This document shows positions 1-14,300 of a stretch of DNA of 64,000 bases, piece after piece. The stretch covers positions 16,969,501 through 17,033,500 of the forward strand of contig NC_091099.1 in NCBI RefSeq assembly GCF_024713975.1, written 5' to 3'. A model generated the notes under the pieces. The model saw nothing but the letters and a program-made list of their open reading frames with translations. It searched no databases and had not been told where the DNA came from. The DNA comes from Paralichthys olivaceus. Its lineage: Eukaryota; Chordata; Actinopteri; Pleuronectiformes; Paralichthyidae. A program made the position numbers and the translations under genes. How positions within the stretch are numbered: the stretch's first letter is position 1; each line of letters opens with the position of its first letter.

Positions 1-250
1 GCTTCCTTAGCTGTTGTTAATGCTAAAATACATTTGGCTTTTTGAGACCCAAACAATCAAGATCGACAACCTAATTAAACATTATTTAAATGCATCAAAT
101 TTTTAGCTAAATGATCATTTATAATGTAATATTAATAGATTAGTCCCCCTAACATGTCCACCCATGTTACATTCAGTTGGAAGGTATGACTATAAGATGA
201 TACAATATAATATAGGGCCATGTTAAGTATAATATTTGTAATAATATTGC

Positions 251-268
251 AAAAAAAAAAAAAAAAAA
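251..268. repeat. poly-A run (A18)
   Basis: Uninterrupted run of 18 A residues. It could be the tail of an old retroposed element, but no body of such an element is recognisable just upstream. Confidence 0.9.
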
Positions 269-1507
269 TAAGAAAAGCATTTTTTAGGAAATAAGAAGCA
301 AGGAGAACCTGTGCTCACCCATGCCGATGAACTAAAGAATAACTTAACAAAATGCTCCACATTTCTTATTTGAACACAGTCGACAGTCTGATCCGCCAAT
401 ACTCACCTTCTAACATGATACGTTACTTAACTTTATTGACCCGAGATACTTTTTTTTTTCACCTAGATGGATGAAAATTTTCTCTATAATATTTATGTTT
501 CAATAATACAGGAGATAAGGTCTAGCAATGCTGAAAATAACATTTTAGCACCCCTGCTGATTATGCATCTCACTGTGAGACATGGATGTAAACCATCCAC
601 AGATAGAGGTATGTGCATGTCAATGTGGGTCAGCTGTACATGTGTATGTCATATTATGTATCAGCTTTATTTAGACCAGTTATACTCACGGCAACATAGA
701 AACATGAGAAACTAGATCTGACCACCTCATCTGGTGTGTCAGTTGCTCACCAGGGGATCTGACCTTATGTAATGATCTATCTATCTATTTTATTATGGGG
801 TGGGGGCAAGTGCTGAAGACACACCTCTGTGTTAATGCTGGGTTTTAAGTGTTTTTTTCCTGTCTTTTTGAAATCTAATCAAATCCTCACATTGGTGAGG
901 TTTCTTTTGCTGCCTCGATGACTAACTCTAATGAAGCAGACTGCAGTAAGAGGAGAGGGGTTCCGTCTTGGAATTGAGCCTGCTAACGTATCTCAAATCT
1001 CATCGTTTTCCATGAAACACATACAGTCACCAAGAACTGCTCTGTGAAAATCTGAAACATTATTATTTGCATTATATTTGGAATAAGTGACTGGCTTATA
1101 GTGTGAGACACTTATCAATTCAATGTCATCGTGAGTGAAGCATTTACAGACCTGTATATGCTCCATTAAAGAGAAACGTGAAGACATCAGCATATTCACT
1201 CAGTTTACTTATGTTCTCATATTACTGCATGATATATAAGATATAAGTGTTTAAATAAATTGCACTTTTCTTATAATAAAATTTTAAAAAGTGCTTTACA
1301 GACTTTACACGGCACTTATTATACTGTACTTTGTATATATATTTAAAATGGAGCATGAGTAGAGAAAATAAAGACAATAAAATAGATAGCATCATATGAA
1401 TAGAGGGTTATAATATTTAATTTAGTTTTATTTTATTATATTATATGTTTAGCATGATTTTTATTTTAATGTTAATGGTGTGGTCTGTTGTGTTCTGTTT
1501 TGTTATT

Positions 1508-1546
1508 TAATTTAATTTATTTATTTATTTATTTATTTTTATTTAA
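1508..1546. repeat. (ATTT)n simple repeat
   Basis: Short tandem array of ATTT units with slight interruptions, typical vertebrate microsatellite. Confidence 0.85.
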
Positions 1547-1984
1547 ATGTGTCTACTTTAATCTTATTTTGTATTGTATTTCAACGTTATTATTTTTATC
1601 ATCATGATTATTATTGTTATTATTACTTTCTCTAATCTTATTATATCTTTAAGGGAAAGTCACCTTTAAAAGCTGTCCAAAGGGGGAGTGGTGAATATAT
1701 GTAGTTTGGGTGATATGGTAGAAAAAGCTGGTCTGCAGTACTTCTGTGAATCAATGCCAGAACTAAATGCTGCAGGTGTACCAGTGTTCACATCTGTGTT
1801 GTGCTTTCATCGTCACGCTGCAGATGTGTTCCGCTGACATCTGGAGGGATCTGAGTGAGAAGGTGGGCTCCTCACTCACCCATGGGTGGGATGTGGTCTG
1901 GTACAAATCGCAGCCCTCTGCAGCGCATCACGTGTGCGTCTGTGTGAACACGGTGTCCAGTGGACTGCGCTCAAACCTCACTCT

Positions 1985-2152
1985 GCCTTTTAAGACACGC
2001 TGAGGGGCGTGTGCGCGCTCACGGAAGGTGACGGAGGGTCGTTTCACACTGAAACACCAGGATATTTCATCCATGCGTCTTTATTTCCTTCTTTCATTCC
2101 TCCGAGGTATTCGGAGGCGCCGAGGAGACAGAGGGTGGAAGTTGCGAGTTGT
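1985..2152 (+). promoter_or_regulatory. slco1c1: candidate slco1c1 core promoter and 5' UTR exon
   Basis: This is an island of higher GC content in AT-rich DNA. A TATA-like TTTTAAG lies near 1988. A GC-rich stretch follows and ends at a perfect donor GTAAGT at 2153. The matching acceptor could be the pyrimidine-rich CCTATAG ending at 5237, giving a second UTR segment 5238-5301 just before the ATG at 5302. In related SLCO1 genes the first coding exon is preceded by non-coding exon sequence, so the model is reasonable, but no transcript evidence is available and the start site is inferred. Confidence 0.35.
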
Positions 2153-2639
2153 GTAAGTATCATGATGTTCTTTTTCGATAAGACTCACTGTCATTGAAGA
2201 AAACCATCTCTGGAGCTGCGTTAAAGGCTTCAAGTGAACAAGTTGTGATTTGAGGTGAAGGCAGATTTAAGGGAGAGAGTGAAATCATGTCTGTCAATGA
2301 AGCATCAAGTCTGCATCACTTAACCGGTGCAGTGCACAGAGGTGTCAGCTGAAGGGGATTTCAACTGAGGAATAATATGAATTCATACTCAACAATCGTG
2401 TGCATTATCAGCATAAAGTGACTGCTGCTACTTATTCAGAAAATATGGCTGACAATTGTCTTAAAACTCAGCACAAGTTTAGTCGTTATCCTTTTAAAAA
2501 TGTTTTGCTGAATGACTGTCAGGAATCTTGGTCAGGAAGGCCAAATAATAAATTAATAATGGCAATATTGTGTGTGTGTGTGTTAGCTCTATAGCTTTAA
2601 TTCAGAGCCAGACATCATTGAATACTGATCCTTGTTCAA

Positions 2640-2830
2640 GCACATTGTGTACTTTGACAAACTTAGAAAATACAAATTCTTCACAAATTGTCATATTCAT
2701 TATTAGTTTTGTTAAAAAGTGACTAGTTTATTTTACAACTGACTGCTGACAGGACAGGGGCACTTCAGGGGCCAATCCGATTTCAGCTGTGGTCAGTGCC
2801 CCCCTGACCCCACCCTTAGATCTAACCCTG
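2640..2830 (+). repeat. fragment of interspersed repeat family B
   Basis: The stretch ending in 'ggggccaatccgatttcagc' and a C-rich segment matches, with divergence, the element at about 14840-15130 inside slco1c1 intron 8. Both share a preceding AT-rich stretch with a 'ttattagttttgtt' type motif. I recognise the general pattern from fish genomes but cannot name the family. Confidence 0.5.
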
Positions 2831-3577
2831 CACTTTGTCATCAAAAAATGTTAGCCCACATTTCAGACCAGAAGATATTACGTCTATATAGTTTGAACGG
2901 TACACTGAACATTACAGAGAGGCACATGGGACACAGGGGACCTGTTATCAGAGAGTAGAAAATGCTGAACTCACCTTTGGGGAACTCCCCATCCCCTCTG
3001 TATAGTCTTGAATTAGCTGTCTGCTATATCTCCCATAGTCACTCAGGAGAGGGCAGAGAATGAAAGTGTGTACAGTGAATGAAGCCCATCAACAGCTTCT
3101 CTTGGAGCAAACCCACTTACAGAGACAAGCTATAAAATATGTGTAAAATATGAAATATCTTGACTCTTGTATGTAGAAAACTCCCCTAGTGTTCATGTGT
3201 GGGAAACAAAGATTAGACTGTTGGCTACAATAAAGTGATTGTCATTTTATCAAAATGATTATATGAGATGAATCGCTCCTCCTCTATATGTGCAAAGAAA
3301 CAAAGGCAGCATAGCTCATGTAAAACACAAGCATGGAGGTCATCAGATTTTATGGACCTGCTGTGCCTACATGCAGTTCTACTGAATGCCTATTAATGAT
3401 AAATGAGCGTGCACGCCTGTGTGTCGTCAGCTCCAGCTACATTTTGTTTCATGCAGAGATCAAAGCCATAATTTAGTTGCATGGAGCTCAGATCTTTAAG
3501 GAGTTGTCATGAGCCTTCTGCCTTTTAAATAGTGTCATCTTCCCCAACACCAGAGACACATAATCCAACTAGAATGA

Positions 3578-3900
3578 CATCAGTAGAGCTCATACCTCCG
3601 CTAAGGCCCAACAGTCCCCTTCGGAAACCACATGCATTGAAATTCGCTTGATCTGGATTTATTTGGATCTGCACCAAATTTCACACATTCATAAATATCA
3701 GTTCCCTAAATATGCCACATTTTTTAATATCAAGATCCATAAATTATTCTTTGAATATCTTTTACGCAATGTTAAAGAAACTGAAGAAAAAAATCCTGGA
3801 TCCACCCCTTGATCCAAATCTGCAAGAAAATTTAATAGGTCCCTCCGATACCAATTGTTTCCTTCCTGGTTTGCTCTCTACTTGGCTAAAAGTGTATTTG
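3578..3900 (-). repeat. interspersed repeat family A, copy 1 (reverse)
   Basis: Taking 'gccaaggaggttatg' as the head and 'gggactgttgggccttgg' as the tail of the family, this copy is in reverse orientation. It starts with 'agtagagctcatacctccg' and runs through the internal 'cctggatccaccccttgatc' block. It is truncated at its head end. The 70-aa reading frame inside it is not a gene. Confidence 0.7.
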
Positions 3901-3982
3901 GCATTTTTACTGCATTTTTCATGAACTCTGTTTGCTTTGACAGTATTGGTCAGATTGCATTTGCAAACTAAAACGGCCCTCC

Positions 3983-4340
3983 GTAGAGCGCATACCTCTG
4001 CTAACACCAAATAGTCCTTTTAGATTCACTGAAGCTACACTAAATTTCACACATTCAGAAATATCAGTCCCCTAAATATGCCTGATATTTTTCATCAGGA
4101 TTGATAATTTATCAGAGAAAATGTAAAAAAAAAAAAAAAAAAGTCCTATTTTTCACAATGTTAAAAAGAATAAATAATAATAATAATCCTGGATCACCTA
4201 ATCTGGATCCACATCAAATTTACATGGGTTCTCCCCTGACCCATACCACACCAAGTTAAATGGTAATCTGTTTGGTAGTTTTTATGTAATCTTGTTTACA
4301 TACAAACACAATGACAGGGGTGAAAACATAATAAAAAAGT
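3983..4340 (-). repeat. interspersed repeat family A, copy 2 (reverse)
   Basis: This is a second reverse copy placed directly after copy 1 in the same orientation. It starts with 'cgtagagcgcatacctctgc' and contains an internal A-rich run and the 'cctggatcacctaatctgg' block. It ends near 'ggggtgaaaacataat'. The pair is tandem but diverged, so it is either an old duplication or two insertions. Confidence 0.7.
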
Positions 4341-5237
4341 GAATTCTAAATATGATATTATTATTATGGTAAAACCATTGCCATCTTAAAAGAAGAAGAA
4401 GAAACATTGCGTAACTCCAGAGGCAGAACTAACTAAGAATGTCTTCCCATGATTTACAGCCCAATGATTCCACTTAATCCTCATTGAGTTATTACTTAAC
4501 ATTTTTCTTTTCTATGTGCTTGAGTGCTATGATTCATTTCAAATTTTACATTTGCCTTTAGTAAAAACATCTCAGTGTAATCATTGCCAGGTTATTGTAA
4601 CAATTACATGAAAAAGTCTTTGTTTGTCACTTTGATTCAGACAGATTAGTTGCAGTTTCTTCTCCAGTATTTACTGAGCTACCCACAGTCTTTTAAAGTC
4701 TTGGTTTTATTCACCAGCAGGTTCTTGAGTGCACCGTGTCTTGTTAATGTGAGCACCTGACCTTCACGTGTGTCACTACAGTCAAGAGTATGTATATACT
4801 GAAGATGTCATGACCTTTTCTTAACCTCTACTAAGGACGCTGTGGATTTTTTACATCACAGTATCATCATTTGCAATTGTATGACCACGTTTAATACAAT
4901 GTAAAATATGTCTGTTCTCTTTGGCCTTGAATTGTTCATATATACATCCTTACATAGATGATATGTATGTCCTCTTTGTCATTCATGTTTGCTCTGATTG
5001 AATCACATGAGATTTGTGACTCATTCATGGTCTTTACCCACTTTTTACCAGGGTGACAGGAATCTTATTATCCAGGAGAAATACAACTGACTGTTATTCA
5101 AGAAATGTCTTTGTTCATGCTTACAGTAAAAAGAAGGAAACAACAAACGCATAAATACATCTGTCCAGTCCAAGGAACATTTGATTCCTAATGCATGTGC
5201 CAGATGAATCCACAGATTCTGCTGATCTTTCCTATAG
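4341..5237. other. no recognised feature upstream of slco1c1 coding start
   Basis: About 0.9 kb between the family A pair and the proposed second UTR segment. No repeat family or exon was recognised. If the promoter is near 2.0 kb, this is part of the first intron. Confidence 0.4.
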
Positions 5238-5301
5238 GTGTGAGTGAGGACAGCCAAAGTAAACAGTCTGCAGAGAAGCTGCAGCTCAGGCAACGGGAGC
5301 C

Positions 5302-8300
5302 ATGAAGAAGAAGGACAACTCAGCCACAGGCAGCTGGAAGTTAAACAACAACCATATCTCTGCAGTGAAGAACTCCTGCCATCCCAATCTGAAGGTATTG
5401 TACTTTAAGGAGAAATAAGATCCTCACTGACGAACCCTGAACCTTTAGCCAAACTAATAAAACGAGGATTGTCCTGATTTTGTGACTTAACAGTCGTAAG
5501 TAAACTAAGACGCACAACTTGAGTTATTTGTGGAGTTTCTGTCTGTTGAGAAAACAGTAAAAATACCAACAATTCTGAAAAATGTTGTTACCACCCAAAC
5601 ATCCAGTTTGAAATTGCAGGGGAAAAACTATAGAAATAGACTAACCCAGGCCAATGGAGACAGTGCATACCAGAGAATGGTTAGAAGAACATATATTTCA
5701 GCCTGAAACAAGAGAAGACCCACATGTCTGTCATTTTCACAGTCATCTGACCGGCCAAGAGAAGACAAACATATATCACTGGAAACACGTGCATAAGAAG
5801 CTAAGACAGACTGCATGTGTTGGTTTCAATGTGTGTTTCATGTAGAATATGTAGTGGAAATATATAAAAGCCACTGTTCAGCAGGTGCCTCCTATAATTT
5901 GTTTAGCCAGGTAATTTAAAAAGCAAATTATCTACAGACAATAAAATCACTTGTGTGTAATTTGATGTGATTCCATGAATGTTTGAACCTCTAGAACCAG
6001 GCCAATGTGAGGGACTGAAAAGGAAGGAATGAGATTTTTAAAATAAGAGCTTTATTTAAACAATAACATAAAAAAAAAACTGAAACAAGCAGTGGACTTC
6101 TGGGATAACACATACAGAACAAAAGGGGTGACATAAATACTGGTTGATCAGCCCAATTATACACAAAGGGTTAAAATAAACGTGATTAACATTATCTAAC
6201 AACAAGAAAATCTAACCAGTTGAAATATACATCCTATTAAATTTGAGCCAAAATATCTAGATACCAAACGTAAGTCTAACATAATATCGACGCATGGTCG
6301 ACACATCTCCACTTCCTTCTATCATCCAGAAGTGAAGCTGAAATATTCTTGATACTTACGCCATCTTTATTTAATGTGTACTTTTTGTTCTGTCCATGTC
6401 CCATCCACTAACATGTAGGAGTTGGAATTTATTACCTATACTGCAGCCAATCACAAGGTGGTGATCAAGTTGCTGTGGAGGTGTCTTATCGTCACCTAAT
6501 TTATGCTCGATACAGCCTTTTGGTACTTCCTCTATTTAAGACCACAACTTCCGATTATTTAATTTAACATAATTTATATGTATATTATATGTATATTTGA
6601 AGATAAAAAGGTCACCTTAATGTGTGTGCTAGAAATAGAACTAATGTACTTCCAGCAAACACAAAATAAACGTATAGTATGTTGAATGATAAGAGACATT
6701 ACGTGTCATTATTCACATTTTAGTAATGTCAAAATCTAAGAAACTTCATGAGTCAGTGATCCAGGTTACCAACTTTTGTTTTTGTGTGGCTGCAGGTCAA
6801 CATCACTGCTCAGTTGAGCCTTTAAGGTGTTGGGTGCAGCAGCTCGCTCTGCCCTTTGGACTGTGTACTAAGTGGCTGTGAACAATTCCTTAAACATAGT
6901 TTGTGCTTCAGTGCAGAACAGAGGGTCTGTACCACTTACTTGGATTAAGAAGCACGTTGGACAATAATTAGAAAGCTGCTTAGTGAAATGCTTCAGCTAC
7001 AAGCAACAATAATGAGGAATTTAAGTCACGCTGCCGTTTTGTCCTCATGTGTTTTATTCCTTCTGTGTGGTAATCCCACCATGAACCTCACTTGATACAA
7101 CATTCTTTGTTTATCTAGAGAAACTGTTTCTGTTTTTTGCTGCTGCTGCATGTCTGTTAAGCCCAAATTTTACCTTACATGCAAATATTATAGGTACAGG
7201 TAGCTGTCAAATTGCTGTTGCCACAAAGTAGCAAGCTGTTTTAGACTCTTGCTGGTTAATTTCTCAAGTTCTGATTTAATAGCATAAGGCTATTATGGTA
7301 CGTTTACACCAAACACGCCGCAAATTTACTCCTGTAAATGCAGCATCAGAATTGACTACTCTCTTTCTCTCACAACAAAACTTGTTTTGTGTTTTACCAC
7401 AGTGAAAAGCAGTATATTTAAATTTTTGAAATGTTTAAGATTTTCAGACATAAAATATTCATCAAATTTCATTTCAAGGAAACGTCACATGAAAGTGGCT
7501 TGAATAGTTTTGTATAAATTGGCTCCTCTGATTTAAGGTGGTCCTGGAGTGCAAATCACAGCAACAAATCACAAAACACGATGGGCAGTGCCTCCATCCA
7601 ATCAGCATTGAGCTTTGTTGAAATCCGGTACTTATCTTTTCCATTAAAAAAGGCTGTTGTCTTCTGAAATTTGTTGTTGTCCCTTGTGATTTGTCATTGT
7701 GCTTTCATATTTCCTGATGTTATTTCTTATTTGTTGTTCTCTTTTGTAATTTGCCACTCTACTAATTTAGTCACAAAACTAAATATCAATCAATAAAACT
7801 AACAAGGGCTTTTAAAAGGTTTATTGCTAAGTGGATCAATCAGCACAGGTGAGAGCTGTTAGCTGATTGATCCTCAGGGTTAAATGGCAGCGGCGGAGCT
7901 GCCTTGAGACGAACGCACACACGCAGGACAGTGACGGACAGAGACTGTGCTGGAAACGAGACGTCCAGCAGAAAATGCTGGATCCTTTAAGTTCAGTGTT
8001 TGTGAATTTAGTTTTGAAGTTTACATAAAGATGCTAAAATGCTAAAGTCTGAGTGGTTTGTCTCTGGCTGCTGTGGTGAGAGCCCTGTGGCATGGTCCAC
8101 TACCACACCCTCTAATGAAAGTCAAAATTCTCTCAGAAATTATTAGAATTAAAAAATACAAATCGTGTAACCCAGAGAAAAAGCATTAATCATAACAGTC
8201 CCATATAGAATCTGTTTTGGATGACAATGAAGCAAAAGTGAAACAAAACAATGATAAAAGTAAGTTTTAAGAAGAGATTTAAAAAGGATTTGATGAAATG

Positions 8301-11300
8301 TCCTCACATACATCACCATTCCCTTTTTTTAAAAAGTACTGATATTTCACATAGTTAATGCAGTAATATGCAAACCGATGTGCCCCAGCATTACTGCAGC
8401 ATTACGTCCATATGAACTGGGTGGTGTGGAAACGTAATTATGCACTTGACATTAAAACAAAGCCTGCACTTACCTTAAGAGGTGTGGAGCACTTGATGGT
8501 TGCCATAGCTCCTCTGTTCCCTCTTAGCTCCCTGCAATTTTCTCATTTATTTGCAATGATTTACAGAGGTTGTAGCCACACCTCCACCCTCTGGACCACA
8601 ACAGACATCACATTCATTGTTTACTGCTCACGCTTAAAGCATTCAAATGTACTAATGTGCCTCATGCACTGTAAATGGATCAAGTGGTTAACTTAAAGGT
8701 TCAGTGTGTAGAATCTAGTGACATCAAGTGGTGAAGTAGTTTGCATGTTTCAAATCTCAAATGTTGAGATTTTGTAGCAGCCAAATTTTTACTGGCGTTA
8801 TGTTTTCGGTTGTGCGTCTTGTCTGTCCCATTCTTGTGTAGCACATATCTCAAAAACGCCTTGAGGGAAGTTCTTCAAATTTGGTACAAATGTTCAGTTG
8901 ATCTCAAAGATCAAACAAGTACATTTTGTGACAAGCATTTGTTTTGCCTTATGAACGCAATATCTTGAGAATGCAGAAAGAAAATCCTTTAAAATATGGT
9001 GCAGATGTTCATTTAAGCTCACAGATGAACTGATTACATGTGGGTGGGCAAAGGAGAAGGTCACATTGACCTCATATGAATCAGGAGAAAAAGTAGGAAG
9101 ACTGAAACTGCAACTGTGGAGAGGCGTACAACCACGGTGCAGTATTTCTAGTTTTTCAATGGGCTATTACAAACCTATTTTGTCAGATAAATTGTATTTT
9201 AATAATTGTAGCTTTCATATGAGATTAGAATAAATTCTGTCCGTGGAAAAGTTGATGAAAAACAGGAGCGTTGTTATGTGGCGTGTAGAAGCTCCTTGAT
9301 CTCTGAGAGAGGCTATGTTTACCTCTCACCTGTATCCAATCAGCCGGTCGTTGCCTCTGCCAACCCACAGTGCACCGGATGTGACTGTGTTCTATAGGAT
9401 TGGCTTCTCTAATCCACCCTTTGTTAGCGACTGTCAGTGTCCACAGGTGGCTGAGCACAAATAGGAGGAAGCTCAATAAGGCCAATACAAAGCTATCTGC
9501 ACTGCAAATTTGCATCATATATATACACACTCATTTGCATTCACTAAATCACAAGATAGTGCCTATGGCTAAATTAATGCACTTTGTGTGAACATTGTTT
9601 TATTTTATATGCTAAAAACATATTTTCAAACCTCTCATGTTCAAAAAAGATATATGGTGTATATATATATATCCATATACACAGTATATATGATATGAGG
9701 AGAGATTATTCAGAATGGTTTTGTTTCTCACTGTGGTCTGTCTTCTGTCTGTCTATGTGTGTAGATGTTCCTTGCAGCCCTGTCCTTCGCATACTTTGCC
9801 AAGGCTTTATCTGGCAGCTATATGAAGAGCACAATTACACAACTAGAAAGGCGATTTGACATATCCAGTTATCTGATCGGCATCATAGACGGGAGCTTTG
9901 AAGTAGGTGAGTTTCTCAGTGTTATCTATTTTTGCTCTGGCTATTCATGTCCTTTGTTTTGAATCATTCAGATGCTAATGAAAGTGAATTGAGAATATGT
10001 CCATAACATGTCAGCCGGTTTGATGTTACCTCATATGTGAATCCCCCTTTGAGCTTTGAATACTCACTGGCCGCATAACAAATTGACTCGTAATGAGTGA
10101 AACATCCATTTACTGTGTGCGTAGGCTTGGAAAAGAGGGATTGATAATGACTTGTGTAGTTGCAGACCAGATTAATATATAGTGAAAAATATGTCATAGT
10201 ACATGTGTGCAGATTTATTAAATATTTACACTAATTTTGATCCAAACCTTTAGAGTTATAAATAACTGAGGCACATCTGCCTCTTACATGTTGTGAACAC
10301 CCAGTTCACAGTGACCGACATACTGTGCCTGACTTGCAGACACATACTCAAATATTACAGAAAGCTAGTTTTTCCAGTCAATGTAATCTTTCCAAATGAA
10401 CAAACAGAGCAAAGACACACAGAGTTTTCCAAGGTTTTTGCAGCAAGAGACAAAAACAGAAATCAAGAAATAGGACAAATACATGTCATGAAAAAGCTGT
10501 GTTCTGTTTCCCAGCACATCTTCTGTTAACAAGGTGTATGTGTGCGGTCGTCTGACTGTAAAGATCTCCCTGTTTGAGTAGCACTTGAGGATGGTGATCA
10601 TACTGTGTGGCATACTGATCCGAAAATCACAATAGCCAACATCTGACAGTATAAATCCCTCCATATGCAGTATATCAGAAACAGTGTTTACAGGAGTTTA
10701 CATGTGCCAGCACACATCATTTAGATGACTGATGTTAAATAAATTCTTTTCATGTTGTCAGATCTGAAGACCTTTTTCATGTATGGAGCTTTTATAGCAT
10801 ACTAGGATATTCTCTAAAGTGGGTCTCATGTTTAATGCTGTTGACTCGTCGTCTGATCATCTCCACCCTCTAGGGAATTTGCTGGTGATTGCCTTTGTGA
10901 GCTATTTCGGCGCCAAACTCCACCGGCCCAAGATCATAGCAATCGGGTGCATCTTGATGTCTTTCGGGACATTCTTGATCGCCATGCCGCATTTCATCAT
11001 TGGCCGGTAGGAAAACAATAATATCTGTATTACACACTGTAAATACAATGCAGTATTTATTATTTTGAACATGTAGTCTCTGATGTATGTATTCACAGAG
11101 TATCTTACGATACCTTTCTCCTTCCCCTTGTTTAATAGTCACATTGGTATTTTGTACGCAGCTATAAGATCGAAACATCAGTTAGATCTTCAGTGAATTC
11201 AACCAGTAACCTCTCTCCATGTCCAGTGAGCTCACCTGAGTCCATCAGGGCAGGTTACAGACCCTCCATACTGCCCTCTAGAGGTAAGATAAGTTGTTCT

Positions 11301-14300
11301 TACTGTGCTTAGTCAAGAGATTGGTCTGCATTTTGAAGATTGTGTATAAAGATGGACAACATGATGGCTCCCCAAAAGTGAAACCTAAATCTTTATCATC
11401 CCCTGGTGGCTGGCTGCAGTATAGGTTATAAACCCTGCCTCCTCCATGAACATGTACAAAACTAAAGAAAAGTGAAAGTTAACATGAAAAAATGAACTAG
11501 TTACTGTCCCTTTAGGTAGTTAAGTACTTAGGTACGATGATAAAGTTCTAATTTATCCACTAAGTTTAGTTTTATTTAGTTATTTGATAAATGTGATGAA
11601 TGTCATGATTGAGACATGGAGACGTGTCATCCGTCATTATATACAGTCTGTGGTCTGCATCATAATGATATTTTTGGCAATGAGGAATTTTCTGTCACTT
11701 TCTGAGACTTTCAATTATAAGTCCGCAGAGCTCAGCTCATTTTTTTACTATCTTATTTTGAACTGTAGGATGTGTGCGTGAGTCCAGTGTTTCGATGTGG
11801 ATCTACGTGTTTTTGGGAAATGTCTTGCGTGGGATTGGAGAGACTCCAGTACAGCCTCTGGGGATCTCCTACATTGATGATTATGCACAGTCTGAGAATG
11901 CTGCCCTCTATATTGGTAACACATCTAATTCTCTGTTTATTTTACACTGATACCATTAAAATCAAGAATTTTGTTAAATCATTAACTTGGGAAGTTGATT
12001 TTATTTTTCAATATTTTCGACTGGGAAATAATACATGTGTTATTTGCAGAAATAAATTACCAGAATATTCTGTCATGGTCATGTCTAATGTGCATACTGT
12101 ATTTAAAAAGTATAAAATTGAATGTCATTATTATTTAATTGACTGTACCACATAATCGAATGCGTTACAGTAGCAAATGATAACAGATAAATATCTTTGT
12201 CGTGTATTACAGGTTGTGTCCAAACAATATCAATAATTGGTCCTGTGTTTGGGTACCTGCTGGGGTCGCTTTGTGCCAAAATCTATGTCGACATTGGTTA
12301 TGTGCACATGGGTGAGTAACATCATATCATGAATAAACTGACTGACTAAGCTTGAGCTTGGTATGGCTTTGTTGTGGATTATCATTTGTTCACAATAACA
12401 GACTACACCAACAATCCACTGTGGAGAGCAGGATTTGGTAAGTGGTCGTTGTACATGACGGTTGTAAATTGGTGTGAGACACAATGCTCGGTTATGTTGT
12501 AACCTTGGTTCTCTGAGTGAAGAGACCATCTCTCCACTCTGTTACATATTCCATATGTACGAGGATGATCCCCCTGCCCGGCCACACCCTACAGTTTACC
12601 TATAAAACACCTATGTTGGCGTGGAACCAGTTGATAGTTTGATCAACACATGTCTCCAAGCGGCCTATGAGTTGAAGAGATAGTCTCTTCACTCAGAGAA
12701 CCAAGGTTAAACATAACCAAGACTGTCTCTCCACTCCATTACATATTCCATATGTATGGGGTAATGCTTTAAGGCACTTGTGAGGAGATGGTGCATCCCA
12801 CAAGCTGATATGTGACACTTCCCTTTTTCCAAATGTATTTCAGTATTTGCATACCAACCAGATCAAAGCCCCATAGAAAACTGAGGTGGGAGGGCTGTAT
12901 GTGTCAGTCTACAAGACTGACCTAAGGAAACAGGTAAAGGCCCTTTTGCCTGAGCTCAGACTGGGATAGCCACAGTTAGCATGTGCTACAACCCTGCCCC
13001 GTCTGCAGCATCTGCTAGCTCCTCCATAATGTGGCAGAGGCATGAGGGAGCCATCTGAAGTCTACCTTCCTGTTCCTGACAGGATAGTTTACGATGGTAG
13101 AGACACATGATGGTGCACATTTAGCCAGATGGGTCTGTGTAGTCTCATTCATACAGTATAATCTGACTGGGAAGAAAACACTGTTGTTGTAAACCTTTCT
13201 GTGTAACAATATAATCCAGGAGAAATCTGCTTACGTTGCGTTTGAACATTTACTAAAGCCTGTAGGTGGACGTGTATGTAAAGCATTTTGAATCAATCAA
13301 AAATAAACTGTATGAGATAAATACACTTGCCTTGATTAACCTACAATTACATATAAAGAAATATAGTTAAAAGAAATATGCATCTATATTAAACTTCTCC
13401 GTAAAGCAAATTGATGAAAATGAATTGTTGCTGAGGACATTCTCATCTCCTCTCTTGTCTTGGCAGAGACTGTGACTATCACGCCCGGTGATGCCCGCTG
13501 GGTGGGGGCATGGTGGCTGGGCTACCTCATCACCGGCACCATCACTCTCATATCCGCTGTTCCTTTCTGGTTCCTGCCCAAGTCGCTGCCAATGCCTGTG
13601 GAAAAACACGATACCAGCTGCACTCCAGAGCAAACCCGGTTCATCAAAGATTCCCCGACCATGGAGCACAAGTTCAGACCTGAGGAGCCGGCTAATTTAC
13701 ATCAGATGGCCAAAGGTATAGGAAACATTGATTGCAGTGAATATTGAGTATTGGCATTGTGATGTGTTCAGTTGATTGACTCTTAGTGACCAATTTCTCA
13801 AGAGACATAAGCTGACTTCAGACTTGCACTGAACTCTTAAATTATTTTGAAGGGCTTTATGTAAGGACACAAATGTCTGAATCAGAGGCTCCGGACATTC
13901 TTCTTTGAGTTTAAAAACTCTGGATAATGTCCATTTGAGCCCATTATTGTCCAAGGGATTCAGCTCAAGAGAGTGGGCATACGCAATGGATGCAAAACTG
14001 AAAAAAACCAAATATCTCGGGGTGAAAAGGAGGGGCCACAACGAGATTCGAGAGCTTTTGGCTTCATAAAGACGCCTGTGTTGATGTTCTGTAAACAAAA
14101 AGAGAAGAATTTATACATTATGTCCTGCTTCATGCGTTCTCTGTCCAGGCACCACCCCTCAATGTTCTGCAGATTTTGCTGTTGTCGTGAAAGCATCTGA
14201 CATTTGACAATATCCTGCTGTGTTCTTCATATGTGAGAGGAAAACTCTTCAGATCTAAAAACAACTTGGTTTGCTGGGCATCCCTTTATATACTTTGAAC

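Larger units (their letters stand above)
1..1984. other. gene-free AT-rich stretch at left edge
   Basis: No open reading frame here resembles a known protein, and no splice-bounded exon was recognised on either strand. The sequence is AT-rich and holds an A18 run (251-268) and an ATTT-type simple repeat (about 1508-1546). It is most simply read as intergenic DNA upstream of slco1c1. A distant neighbour gene could lie beyond the left edge. Confidence 0.5.

Noticed and set aside
11772..12155. 127-codon frame overlapping slco1c1 exon 5
   Set aside because: It starts in exon 5 in the wrong frame and runs into the intron; the true exon frame matches OATP1C1.
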